Below are positions 9,501 through 17,007 of a stretch of 64,000 bases of DNA, piece after piece; within the stretch, counting starts at the first letter, position 1, and each line of letters begins with the position of its first letter. The notes under the pieces were generated by a model. The model did not search any database. It worked only from the letters and a program-made list of their open reading frames with translations, and was not told the DNA's origin. A program made the position numbers and the translations under genes. The stretch is from contig CANKVU010000003.1 in assembly GCA_947487205.1 (NCBI GenBank), forward strand, positions 1 to 64,000, read 5' to 3'. This DNA is from an uncultured Paracoccaceae bacterium (GTDB lineage: Bacteria; Pseudomonadota; Alphaproteobacteria; Rhodobacterales; Rhodobacteraceae).

Positions 9501-9740
9501 GGGGCATGGACCCTCGGCCTCGGCGTCGAGGACAGTTCGGGTCGTCCCGACAGGGGTCTTTCGCTCCTGGGTGAGACATGGAGCGTTTCGGCCGCGGAGC
9601 GCGATACGATCGGCTTCGCGACGGCGGGCCTGCTGGTCCGCCCTTCGGACAACGCATCCCTCCAGGTCGATGTCCAGGTCCGCGAGGGTAACGGCTGGGA
9701 CAGCCGCAGCATCGGAGCCGCCTACAGCGTCCGCTGGTAA
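6504..9740 (+). CDS. Autotransporter with passenger-associated strand repeats
   Basis: 1078 residues from the ATG at 6504, which gives a clean signal peptide (MKTRVTTASLATLLATVSTPALA); an ATG at 6486 is the alternative. Residues ~24-260 form a unique N-terminal domain. Three 88-residue repeats with the signature G.G.L.K.G.GTLVL.G.N.Y.GGT.V..GTL follow, the beta-helix type seen in passenger-associated transport repeats. The final ~270 residues are an autotransporter beta-barrel, ending in an aromatic residue (YSVRW) as outer-membrane proteins do. It is a type V secretion, surface-exposed protein, with adhesion or aggregation the usual role. No protease motif is seen. The gap of 159 bases from the GMC gene suggests its own promoter. 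Confidence 0.9.
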   Translation: MKTRVTTASLATLLATVSTPALAGHLFTQNTNNTPTWIQAGQGVRIDQTRMEGAFGGGQISINFAPNATPPAKADTTTSDWWSWSAGDVLRFTVPTDSGDLSTTIGYDTDPSCTYDICGPSSGGSYFSTSLPVIGTSNLALGQTEVSETTPLIWTLEALAGEFSLAGYRIYFPNGTLNGTGPPPFDQSSVVDSGDLGGATTPDIDTSQGSYLLSDLDAGNVTSTFEGGTLTVDAPADTGANFVVNAAGGTIDTNGFATTISGQLSGAGTFTKAGEGTLVLSAENSHAGGTTVTGGTLAVSSNGKLGAASGVLTLDGGTLGNTASFDLARPVILGAAGGTIRTGETLQVSGAISGTGTLSKAGDDSLVLSGANSYSGGTVVSGGSVVASSNANLGAASGALTLDGGTLGNTASFDLARPVVLGTSGGSFRTDEDLGVSGTISGLGALAKSGDGTLVLTGENTYDGGTSVTAGTLVVDSDAGLGADTGILALDGGAFRGLGSFDLSRPLAIGTGGGRLETGDDALLSVAGPVGGTGDLTISGNVAFGGAGFSHSGSLRLTDGLLVLNGDVTSSTITTDRETLIGGAGNLAGSLDVAGTLSPGNSPGTMTVGGDVTLAPTATARFEIDGRAYDPDGGAGTYDRLVLTGPDTVFTAAGTVAPVLRGIPGAATNSFTPIIGDGFRVVTTANDTGIAGAFADIAQPEDGLAEGQRFAVRYGGDYIDLVVAPTSFLAFAAPLENDNIEAAAEAVDRIVARGEPEAQPLLTGVLGLAPGPLVVALEQTSGEIHAFALDAAQTGITRSAQTLGDTVSTKPRGEAWWVDANGTWDESAPTASGSAFDDTAGHLMVGRDLYRTAAVDAGVAFGYATHDLDTEFGAGADVETYLLAAYGVAEYGNLTFDTMLGASWSDLDTTRDLDLSTGSYGARGSGDVTSAILGLGISHRHALGAAFEGRAWARLVATSLNADGYDETGTDIADLAVDDAGEERAIASLGYELSRSFGSGAWTLGLGVEDSSGRPDRGLSLLGETWSVSAAERDTIGFATAGLLVRPSDNASLQVDVQVREGNGWDSRSIGAAYSVRW
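7299..8096 (+). repeat. Three tandem 264-bp repeats in autotransporter
   Basis: In-frame units start at 7299, 7563 and 7827. Units one and two are nearly identical at DNA level around 7420-7485 and 7684-7749 (same GLAASG / TLDGGTLGNTASFDLARP coding), while unit three has diverged. The first two therefore look like a recent duplication and can expand or contract by slipped recombination. Confidence 0.85.
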
Positions 9741-9994
9741 GGCAACCCCTCCGCAAACCGGATCGGCGGCGGTCGTGACGATCGCCGCGCACCTGTCCGA
9801 CATGCACCGCGGGACGGGCGCGGCGTGCACCTTGTTCCGGCGCCGATCTCCTCGGCTGCAGCGGAGGGCGGCATCGCGCGGCGACAAAGGTCGGCCGAGC
9901 GGGACGAAGCGTCCTTCAACAAATGATGGAATGCGAACCGCCCTTCCATCCGGCCTCGAAATACGGCCGCGCCATGCGGCAGACGGTGTACCGG

Positions 9995-10877
9995 TCAAGG
10001 CAGGCGCTTCGCCCCGCCCCTCGGATCGTCGATGAAGGCGCGGAGCGGCGGGGGGCGTGACAGCGTCCGGATAGGACAGCATGTATCGATCCTCCGCGGG
10101 GCGCCATTCGGATAGCACGACCCTGAGCCGCTCCGAGTCCAGTCGTTGGGCGACGGCATCTTACAGGGCATAGGCGACGCCGAGGCCGGCATCGGCGGCG
10201 ATGGAGAGGGCCATGCGATCGACGGTGAGCGCGCCCGGCACGACCATCTCCATCGTCTCGCTCTTTCGCGCGAACTCCCAGTCATGGCGCGTCCGCGGGG
10301 CATGCGGATGCAGGCATGCTTTCAAGGTCCCGGGGATGCGCCGGCGTGCCGTGGGCGGCCGGATAGGCGGGAGAGGCGACGGTGACGGAGCGGAACACCG
10401 GGCCGATGGGCACGCCGATCTTGTCGGCAGCTGCCGTCGATCCGAGGCGGCTTCCCGCGTCGCAGCCCTCCGCCACGATGTCGACCATCCGGTCCTCCAG
10501 CCCCAGGTCGATCTCCACGCCCGGATGGAGCGCCGCGCAGTCCGGAATGACGCGCTCCACGAGATGCAGCGCCGCCGAGAACGGCGCGTCGATGCGCAGC
10601 GGTCCTGCGAACCCGGTTCCGCGGCGCGGCGAAGGCGGCGTCGAGATGCGTGACGGAGGCGCGCGACCTCCTCGAGGAAGGTCGTGCCCGCCGGGGTGCG
10701 GCGCTCGCTTCGTGTGGTTCGGTGGAACAGGCGCGGCCCGAGGTCGCGTGCGAGCGCGTTGACCGCGTGGCTGACCGTCGAGGCCGCGAGGTCCAGGCGC
10801 CGGCCCGCGGCGCGGAAGCTGCCCGTCCCGGCCACCGCCAGCGCGATGCGGAGATCCCCGAGCGTCGGCTCGGTCAT
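9995..10877 (-). pseudogene. Degenerate LysR-family regulator
   Basis: The minus-strand start MTEPTLGDLRIALAVAGTGS leads into a normal LysR HTH (FRAAGRRLDLAASTVSHAVNALARDLG...LFHRTTR). The frame shifts near 10630. The effector-domain homology (PLRIDAPFSAALHLVERVIP and GVEIDLGLEDRMVDIVAEG) continues in another frame, returns to the first frame near 10300 (ALTVDRMALSIAADAGLGVAYAL), meets a stop at 10160 and ends in a further frame as LRAFIDDPRGGAKRLP. At least three disruptions make it non-functional. It is head-to-head with a dead short-chain dehydrogenase, so both partners of one regulator-target unit have decayed together. Confidence 0.8.
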
Positions 10878-10979
10878 TGGGGCGCGATCTCGACCGGCCT
10901 GTGGGTCCGGCGCGGCGTTCCCGTGCGTGTCTGCGGTCCCAATCTCTCCGGCAATGACGGAAAGACAAGGAGAACCCAA

Positions 10980-11445
10980 TGACCAAGACATGGCTCATCG
11001 GGTGCGAATTCGGGCGTCGGCAGATTGATGACCGATGCCCTGATCGACAGCGGACACAGCGTCGCGGCCCTGGTCCGCCGCCCGAGACGATAACCGACTT
11101 CGCCGAGACGGCGGCGGGTCGCCTGCACGTCCCGCATCCTGCAGGTCTTTTCTGAAGGCGGGCGGATCGCCTATCCGGGCTTCTCGACCTGCCATGCCAG
11201 CGCGTGGGGTCAGGAGGGCTTCGTCGAGGCAATGGCCCCGGAGGTGGCGCCGTTCGGGATGGAGATGTGCCTGATCGAGCCCGGCCCCACGGGCACGAAC
11301 GTCGTCAGCGGCATCGACATGGGAAAGCCCCCGCCGGATCACGCAGCGCGTGCCGAGGTGCCGGACCTGCCGCTGGGCGAGCCCATCGGCAGCGTCGCCT
11401 GGGACATATCGACCGGGAGATGCGCGCGCGGATGGAGGTGCTGAA
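10980..11445 (+). pseudogene. Degenerate short-chain dehydrogenase/reductase
   Basis: The start MTKTWLIG is followed after a frameshift by GRLMTDALIDSGHSVAALVRRP, the Rossmann N-terminus of an SDR. A large internal stretch is missing. Homology resumes as QVFSEGGRIAYPGFSTCHAS, then WGQEGFVEAMAPEVAPFGME and EPGPTGTNVVSGID, the catalytic and C-terminal part of SDRs. The active-site YxxxK has become HASAW. It is divergent from the dead LysR gene, a classic target-regulator arrangement. Confidence 0.75.
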
Positions 11446-11780
11446 CGGCCAGCGCACCCAAGCCAATGCGTGCGACCAGGCGGACGGGGCGTCATCATGA
11501 CGAGCCCGAACAGGAAGATCGGCCGTGAGCAGGCACGAATGAGGGGCCCCGAGGGCAGACCGGAGGACGAAATCTTACCTCTGCGGATACCGGCCTGCTG
11601 CCGCGGGTCCGTGACCTGATCCGGATCGGCGCGGGCGTTATCGCGGAAGAACCTCGCCGCCATGGTGGAGTTCTTCACCCGAATTTACGCCGTGACGGCC
11701 CACTCATCGTCGAGGTGCCGGACGTAGGTCAAAGCCAATACCGCAGACCGACCGGCACGCATACGCGGCACAATCCCGGG
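11446..11780. other. Intergenic remnant, no gene recognised
   Basis: 335 bases between the dead SDR and the GntR regulator. Short frames on both strands lack ribosome binding sites and recognisable products. It is probably further debris from the same decayed locus. Confidence 0.4.
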
Positions 11781-12434
11781 TCAGGACATGACCGAGAGAC
11801 TGCTCTCGCGGGCGGCGCGGACATGCGCGCGCATCGCCTCCTCGGCGGCACCGGGGTTGCGAGCTTTGAGCTGTGCGATGATGTCGAAGTGCTCCTTCAG
11901 CGCCTGATCTGCGCGGCCCGGCTTTCGGGAGGACCGGAGCCTGTGAATGCGAAGCTGGTAATAGACTTCGTTGAGCAGGATGCGCTGGATGTTCTCGCAA
12001 TTCGACGCCCTGGCGATGGCGATATGGAAATCCTCGTCGGGGCTGCGCTGCCGATAGACGCTCTGTCCGGATTCCGCGATGTCGGATGAATCGCGCAGCA
12101 GCAGCGCTTCGAGCTCGTCGACGAAGTTGTCGGGTGCGAACTCGGCGGCCAGCCGCGCGGCCATGCCCTCGAGCGCCTCGCGCAGGTAGTAGAGCTGCCG
12201 CAATTCGGTCTGACCGAAACTGATCACGCGGACCCCGATGCGCGGCACGCGCGAGACGAGGCGCCCTTCAAGACGGTGGAGCGCCTCCCGGACGGGTCCG
12301 CGACTGATGCCGAGGCGCCTTGCGAGCTCCGCCTCGGAGATCTTCTGCCCCGGTTCGAACTCGCCGGAGATGATGGCTTCGACGACCCGCTCGAAGGCTT
12401 CGGACGCGAGCGAGGTTCCGACAATTCTGTCCAT
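11781..12434 (-). CDS. GntR-family (FCD/FadR) transcriptional regulator
   Basis: 217 residues. The N-terminal winged helix shows the GntR signature (IISGEFEPGQKISEAELARRLGISRGPVREALHRLE, residues ~20-57). The all-helical FCD effector domain follows (DEDFHIAIARASNCENIQRIL and a late HFDIIAQLKARN), which usually binds a carboxylate through a metal held by Asp/His residues. It is divergent from the catabolic operon starting at 12659. It most likely binds the inverted repeat at 12572-12589 and its partial copy at 21706-21723, and releases them when the pathway substrate or an intermediate is present. The ligand is unknown. Confidence 0.92.
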   Translation of the reverse strand: MDRIVGTSLASEAFERVVEAIISGEFEPGQKISEAELARRLGISRGPVREALHRLEGRLVSRVPRIGVRVISFGQTELRQLYYLREALEGMAARLAAEFAPDNFVDELEALLLRDSSDIAESGQSVYRQRSPDEDFHIAIARASNCENIQRILLNEVYYQLRIHRLRSSRKPGRADQALKEHFDIIAQLKARNPGAAEEAMRAHVRAARESSLSVMS

Positions 12435-12571
12435 ACGGGCACTCTGTCTGGTGTGGATTTCGGCGCGGGCAACCGGATGACGGCGTGTCCGATCCCTGCG
12501 CGACGATCTCCGATTTCAACTTCTGGATACCATCGAAGGGCGTCGCCTGTCGATCTGTAATCGGTTTTTGG

Positions 12572-12589
12572 TAAACTGTTGACAGTTTA
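12572..12589. promoter_or_regulatory. Inverted-repeat operator over -35 of catabolic operon
   Basis: TAAACTGT-TG-ACAGTTTA is an 8-bp perfect dyad. A consensus -35 hexamer TTGACA (12579-12584) sits inside it, with a weak -10 TATCCC at 12602-12607 after a 17-base spacer. A repressor bound here would block RNA polymerase. It lies between the GntR gene and the pathway operon. The left half is repeated exactly at 21706-21713. Confidence 0.7.
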
Positions 12590-12658
12590 TCGGGCGCGGG
12601 CTATCCCTCCGGCAAGCGGCCGAACCTCCGCGTGCCGACACAACCGACGGATGACGAG

Positions 12659-13525
12659 ATGAAGAATACCGAGAAACTGAAAGCCCTGGCCGGCGAGCGT
12701 CGGGCGATCAGTGTGCCCGGAGCCGCGAACGGCATGTTCGCCCGCGTCATCGAGGATCTCGGCTTTGACGCGGTCTATGCCACCGGTGCGGGCATCGCGA
12801 ACATGTCTCTGGGTGCGCCGGATGTGGGCCTCACGACCGTCACCGAAGTCGCGAAGGCCGTGGCGGACATGGCCGACGCGGTCGACCTTCCGATCATCGT
12901 CGATGCCGATACCGGCTTCGGGAACGCGGTGAACACGGTCCGCACCGTACGCCTCCTGGAGCGGGCAGGGGCCGCCGCGATCCAGATCGAGGATCAGGTC
13001 TTTCCCAAGAAATGCGGCCACTTCTCCGGCAAGGCGGTGATCCCCCGATCCGAGATGGTGCAGAAGGTCCGCGCGGCGGTGGACACGCGCCAGAACGACA
13101 GCCTGATGATCATCGCCCGGACCGACGCGCGCGCGGTCGAGGGGCTCGATGCGGCCATCGATCGCGCGCATGCCTATATCGAGGCAGGCGCCGACATGAC
13201 GTTCGTCGAGGCGCCCCAGGATTTCGGAGAGCTGGCCCGGATCGGCCGCGAGCTTCCGGTGCCGCAGGTGGCCAATATCGTCTTCGGCGGGCGCACGCCG
13301 GACCCGGGCCGCGACGTGCTGGCCGAGAACGGGTTCGGCTTCGTCCTCTATGCCAATGCCGCGCTGCAGGCGGCGCTCAGGGCCTCGCGGGAGGTGCTCG
13401 GCGCGCTGAAGGAAGACGGCTCCCTCGACCGGGTGTCTGACCGGCTGGCCTCGTTCGAGGAGCGGCAGACCACCGTGGACAAGAAGACGTGGGATGCGCT
13501 CGAGGAGAGATACAATGACGACTGA
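12659..13525 (+). CDS. Isocitrate lyase/PEP mutase superfamily C-C lyase
   Basis: 288 residues from the ATG at 12659; a GTG at 12632 is a possible longer start. Superfamily motifs are VDADTGFGN (metal site), IQIEDQ and FPKKCGHFSGK. The Cys in KKCGH is the general acid of lyases such as isocitrate, methylisocitrate and 2,3-dimethylmalate lyase and is absent from PEP mutases, so cleavage of a 2-hydroxy-dicarboxylate to two shorter acids is the likely reaction. It is the first gene of a seven-gene operon and may perform the terminal carbon-skeleton cleavage. Exact substrate is unknown. Confidence 0.88.
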   Translation: MKNTEKLKALAGERRAISVPGAANGMFARVIEDLGFDAVYATGAGIANMSLGAPDVGLTTVTEVAKAVADMADAVDLPIIVDADTGFGNAVNTVRTVRLLERAGAAAIQIEDQVFPKKCGHFSGKAVIPRSEMVQKVRAAVDTRQNDSLMIIARTDARAVEGLDAAIDRAHAYIEAGADMTFVEAPQDFGELARIGRELPVPQVANIVFGGRTPDPGRDVLAENGFGFVLYANAALQAALRASREVLGALKEDGSLDRVSDRLASFEERQTTVDKKTWDALEERYNDD

Positions 13526-14207
13526 CACCCGGCGCCCGTGGGACGGGATCATCGGCGAGGACGAGCTGCGCGCCTACGAGGCGGCCGGGTTCGGCGCCCC
13601 AACGGGCCTCGGCACGCGCCCCGCGCTTCTGATCATCGATGTCCAGTACCGCACCGTCGGCACCGAGCCGAAGCCGTTCTTCGAGGCGGTGAAGGAATTC
13701 CCGACAGCGTGCGGGCAGGTCGGCTGGGACGCGGTCGCGAACATCGCGCGGATCCTCAAGGTGTTCCGCGAGAACGGGTGGCCGGTCCTCTATCCCTACG
13801 TCGCGCCGAAGGAGCGCTTCGATGTCGGGCGGCTGGCCGAGAAGGTTCCGGCCCTCATGGGCGTGGCGGCCAAGGGCTACGAGTTCGTTCCGGACGTGGC
13901 CCCCGCCGAGGCGGACATCCTGCTGCCTAAAAAGCATCCCAGCGCGTTCTTCGGCACGCCCCTGGCGAGCTACCTGATCGACCTCGGCGCCGACTCGCTC
14001 GTCGTCACGGGGTGCACGACAAGCGGCTGCGTCCGCGGCTCGGTCGTGGACGCCTTCGCCTACAACTTCCATGTGACGGTGCCGCAGGACGCGGTCTACG
14101 ACCGGTCGAGCACCTCCCATGCCGTGAACCTGTTCGACATGGCCTCGAAATACGCGGACGTGATGCCCACCGACGCTGTGATCGACGCCCTGGCCGAGGT
14201 CGGCTGA
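13515..14207 (+). CDS. Isochorismatase-family amidohydrolase
   Basis: 230 residues; the ATG at 13515 overlaps the previous gene by 11 bases and has a strong GAGGAGAG ribosome site. The cysteine-hydrolase triad is visible: Asp42 in LLIIDVQ, Lys in LLPKKHPSAFFGT, and the nucleophilic Cys in VTGCTTSGCVRGSVVDAF. TTSGCVR is typical of the N-carbamoylsarcosine amidase / maleamate amidohydrolase branch, rather than isochorismatases proper. It should release ammonia, or ammonia plus CO2, from an amide or carbamoyl intermediate. The position inside the operon fits a ring-opened amide substrate. Confidence 0.88.
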   Translation: MTTDTRRPWDGIIGEDELRAYEAAGFGAPTGLGTRPALLIIDVQYRTVGTEPKPFFEAVKEFPTACGQVGWDAVANIARILKVFRENGWPVLYPYVAPKERFDVGRLAEKVPALMGVAAKGYEFVPDVAPAEADILLPKKHPSAFFGTPLASYLIDLGADSLVVTGCTTSGCVRGSVVDAFAYNFHVTVPQDAVYDRSSTSHAVNLFDMASKYADVMPTDAVIDALAEVG

Positions 14208-14251
14208 CCCCGGATCAACCGCCGATACCGCACCCGACGAGGAGAGCCCGC

Positions 14252-15625
14252 ATGACCGACGACGTCGATTTCCTGGTGATCGGAGCGGGCGCCTGCGGGC
14301 TCTGCGCCGCCATCGCGGCCACCGATGCCGGCCTGAGCGCCGCCATCGTGGAGAAGACCGACCGCCCGGGGGGGAACTCGGCCCTCAGCACGGGGTCCGT
14401 CCCCGCGGCGGGGTCCCGTTTCCAGAGGGAGGCGGGCATCGAGGACGACGCCGAGACCTATTTTCGGGATCTCATGGCGATCGCGGGCGAGACCGACGAC
14501 CCGGACCTGGTGCGCCGCATGACCGAGGTCTCGGCGGAGACCGTGGAATGGCTGGTGGACTCGGTCAAGGCCCGGATGGAGCTGGTGACCGCCTACAAGC
14601 ATATCGGCCATTCCGTCCCGCGCCTGCATGCTCCGAAATCCCGCCGGGGACGGGACCTCGTCGATGACCTCGAGCGCGCGGTGGAGGAACGCGACATCCC
14701 GCTCGCCGTGGGCAACGCCGTCAAGCGGCTCATCGTCGAGGGGGGGCGGGTCGCCGGCGCGGTCATCGACACCGGGAATGGCGAGGAGGTGGAGTTCCGC
14801 GCCGGCGCGACCCTCCTGGCGCTGAACGGCTTCGGCGCGAACCGAAAGCTGGTCGAGCGGTTCACCCCCGAGATCGCCGGAGCCCAGTATTTCGGCGCCG
14901 CCGGGTCCGACGGCGAGGCGGTCGAGTGGGGCGAGGCCCTGAACGCCCGGCTCGTGAACATGGAGGCCTATCAGGGATACGCCGCGGTCGCCGATCCGCA
15001 TGGCAGCATCCTGTCCTGGACCACGATCGAGAAGGGCGGCGTCCTTCTCGGGGGTGACGGCGCCCGGTTCGGCGACGAAAGCCTAGGCTATTCGGCCTTC
15101 GCCAGGCACGTGCTGGCCCAGGGCGCCTATGCCTATGCGATCTTCGATCGGCGCATCTTCGAGATCGCGATGCAGGAGGACGAGTTCGCCGAACTGCACG
15201 CGCATGGCGGCCTGAAGACCGGCGCCACGGTGGCGGAGGTGGCCCGCGCCCAGGATCTGGACGGTGATGCCGCCGAGGCGGCCGTGGCCGAGTACAACGC
15301 CGCCGCCGAGGCCGGAGAGGCCGACCGGTTCGGCCGGAGGGCGTTCGGCCTCGCCCCTCTGGAGGCGCCATTCTATTCCTGCCGCACCGTTCCGGCGCTG
15401 TTTCATACCCAGGGCGGCCTGAAGGTCGATGCGGACGCGCGGGTCCTGCGCAACGACGGCCGGCCCATCCCCGGCCTGTTCGCCGGCGGCGGTGCGGCGG
15501 CGGGCATCAGCGGGCGGGCCGGCGCGGGCGGCTATGCGTCGGGGAATGGATTGTTGACGGCCGTCGCGCTGGGCCGCCTCGCGGCACTCGCCGCCGCGGA
15601 CGATCTCGCGAAAGTCGAGGCATGA
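14252..15625 (+). CDS. FAD-dependent fumarate-reductase-like oxidoreductase
   Basis: 457 residues, ribosome site GAGGAGAG 5 bases ahead of the ATG. The N-terminal FAD motif is FLVIGAGACGLCAAIAATDAGL and GGNSALSTG continues it. A C-terminal FAD contact is GLFAGGGAAAGISGRAGAGGYASGNGLL. This is the FAD_binding_2 fold of fumarate reductases, flavocytochrome c and 3-ketosteroid dehydrogenases, which insert or remove a C=C bond next to a carbonyl or carboxylate. No heme, FMN or Tat motif is present, so it is cytoplasmic. In this operon it may reduce or desaturate the linear acid formed after amide hydrolysis. Confidence 0.87.
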   Translation: MTDDVDFLVIGAGACGLCAAIAATDAGLSAAIVEKTDRPGGNSALSTGSVPAAGSRFQREAGIEDDAETYFRDLMAIAGETDDPDLVRRMTEVSAETVEWLVDSVKARMELVTAYKHIGHSVPRLHAPKSRRGRDLVDDLERAVEERDIPLAVGNAVKRLIVEGGRVAGAVIDTGNGEEVEFRAGATLLALNGFGANRKLVERFTPEIAGAQYFGAAGSDGEAVEWGEALNARLVNMEAYQGYAAVADPHGSILSWTTIEKGGVLLGGDGARFGDESLGYSAFARHVLAQGAYAYAIFDRRIFEIAMQEDEFAELHAHGGLKTGATVAEVARAQDLDGDAAEAAVAEYNAAAEAGEADRFGRRAFGLAPLEAPFYSCRTVPALFHTQGGLKVDADARVLRNDGRPIPGLFAGGGAAAGISGRAGAGGYASGNGLLTAVALGRLAALAAADDLAKVEA

Positions 15626-17007
15626 GCCTCCTGGACGACCTTCTTGCCGCGACGGAGGGGGTCGCCTCGCTTCCCCCCGAGGTCGAGGCGGCGGCGTCCA
15701 GCCACCTGGTCGATATCGTCGGCGTCGCGTTCGCCGCAGCCCGCACTTCGGCAGGTGCCCCGTGGCGGCGTTATGCCGGGACGATCGCGGTGGGTGGGTG
15801 CGGCAGTTCGGTGATCGGCACCGGGACGACCGCGCCGGCGGCCGACGCGGCGCTGGTCAACGGCGGCTTGATGCACAGCCTCGAATACGACGATACCCAT
15901 ACCGGAGCCATCGCGCACGGATCGGCGGTTCTCGCCTCGACGGCCATCGCCGTGGGCGAGGCCGAAGGACGGACCGGTCGCGCCGTCCTTGCCGCGTACG
16001 CGGTCTGGTACGAGGTCCTGATCCGCCTGGGGCTGTCCGCGGCCGGCGGCTTTCAGGCACGGGGGTTCCAGCTGACATCGGTTGGGGGCGCGCTCTGCGC
16101 GGCGGGCATCGCGGCGACGCTCAAGGGGCTCGATCGCGGCGGGGTGGCGAACGCGGTGGGCATCGCGCTCAGCCAGGCGTCGGGCGTCTTCGCCTTCCTG
16201 TCCAACGGGGCGACGGTCAAGTCGATGCATCCCGGATGGGCCGCGCATTCCGGGATCAAGGCGGCCGAGATGGCCGCGGCCGGGTTGACGGGGCCCGACC
16301 GGCACTTCGACGACCCGTTCGGCCTGTTCCGGGTCTTCGCCGGGGATGCCGAAGGCGCCGACCGCTTCGCCGGCCATGTCGCCGATCTGGGTCACCGCTG
16401 GCATCTGCCGGAGGTGGCGTTCAAGTTCGTGCCGTGCTGCCACTACATCCACCCCTTCGTCGAGGCCGCCCGTGAATTGACGCGGGACGGCCCGCGCGCC
16501 GAGGCGATCGGCGCGATCCGCCTGTTCGTGCCGGAGGGCGCGGCCCCGATCGTGTGCGATCCGTGGGACGCGAAATGCCGGGCCACCGGACACGCCGCGC
16601 GCTGGAGCCTTCCGGTGGTGGTGGCGATGCAGATCGTGGACGGCGCCGTGGGCCTGGAAAGTTTCGAGCGGGCGCCCCGCCAGGGGGTCTTCGACCTGGC
16701 GGACCGCACCACGTGGCGACCGCTCGAGAACAGCCGGTTTCCCGAGCGGTTCGACGCCAGGATCGAGATCGACGGCCCCGGCGGCGACACGCGCACGCTC
16801 CGGATCGACGACGTCTACGGCAACGCGTCGCGACCGCCGTCGGAGGCCGCCATCCTCGCCAAGTTCCACGACAATCTCGGGCCCATGGTCGACCCGGGCC
16901 GAGCCAGCCGGCTTGCCGGCGCGTTGCGCGGCATGGGCGGCCTGGACGATCTGGGCCCCGTCCGCGCCTTGCTGGCCGGCATTTCCGCACTGGAGGCACA
17001 GGAATGA
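15622..17007 (+). CDS. MmgE/PrpD-family protein (first copy)
   Basis: 461 residues; ATGA overlap with the FAD gene. The family signature is visible in DIVGVAFAAARTSAGAPWRRY, NGGLMHSLEYDDTHTGAIAHGSA, SGVFAFLSNGATVKSMHPGWAAHSGIKAAEM and FKFVPCCHYIHPFVEAA. MmgE/PrpD enzymes include 2-methylcitrate dehydratase, cis-aconitate decarboxylase and iminodisuccinate epimerase, all acting on polycarboxylic acids. Here it may hydrate, dehydrate or isomerise the carbon skeleton upstream of the lyase. A second, divergent paralogue sits at 24745-26115 in the transporter operon. Confidence 0.9.
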   Translation: MSLLDDLLAATEGVASLPPEVEAAASSHLVDIVGVAFAAARTSAGAPWRRYAGTIAVGGCGSSVIGTGTTAPAADAALVNGGLMHSLEYDDTHTGAIAHGSAVLASTAIAVGEAEGRTGRAVLAAYAVWYEVLIRLGLSAAGGFQARGFQLTSVGGALCAAGIAATLKGLDRGGVANAVGIALSQASGVFAFLSNGATVKSMHPGWAAHSGIKAAEMAAAGLTGPDRHFDDPFGLFRVFAGDAEGADRFAGHVADLGHRWHLPEVAFKFVPCCHYIHPFVEAARELTRDGPRAEAIGAIRLFVPEGAAPIVCDPWDAKCRATGHAARWSLPVVVAMQIVDGAVGLESFERAPRQGVFDLADRTTWRPLENSRFPERFDARIEIDGPGGDTRTLRIDDVYGNASRPPSEAAILAKFHDNLGPMVDPGRASRLAGALRGMGGLDDLGPVRALLAGISALEAQE

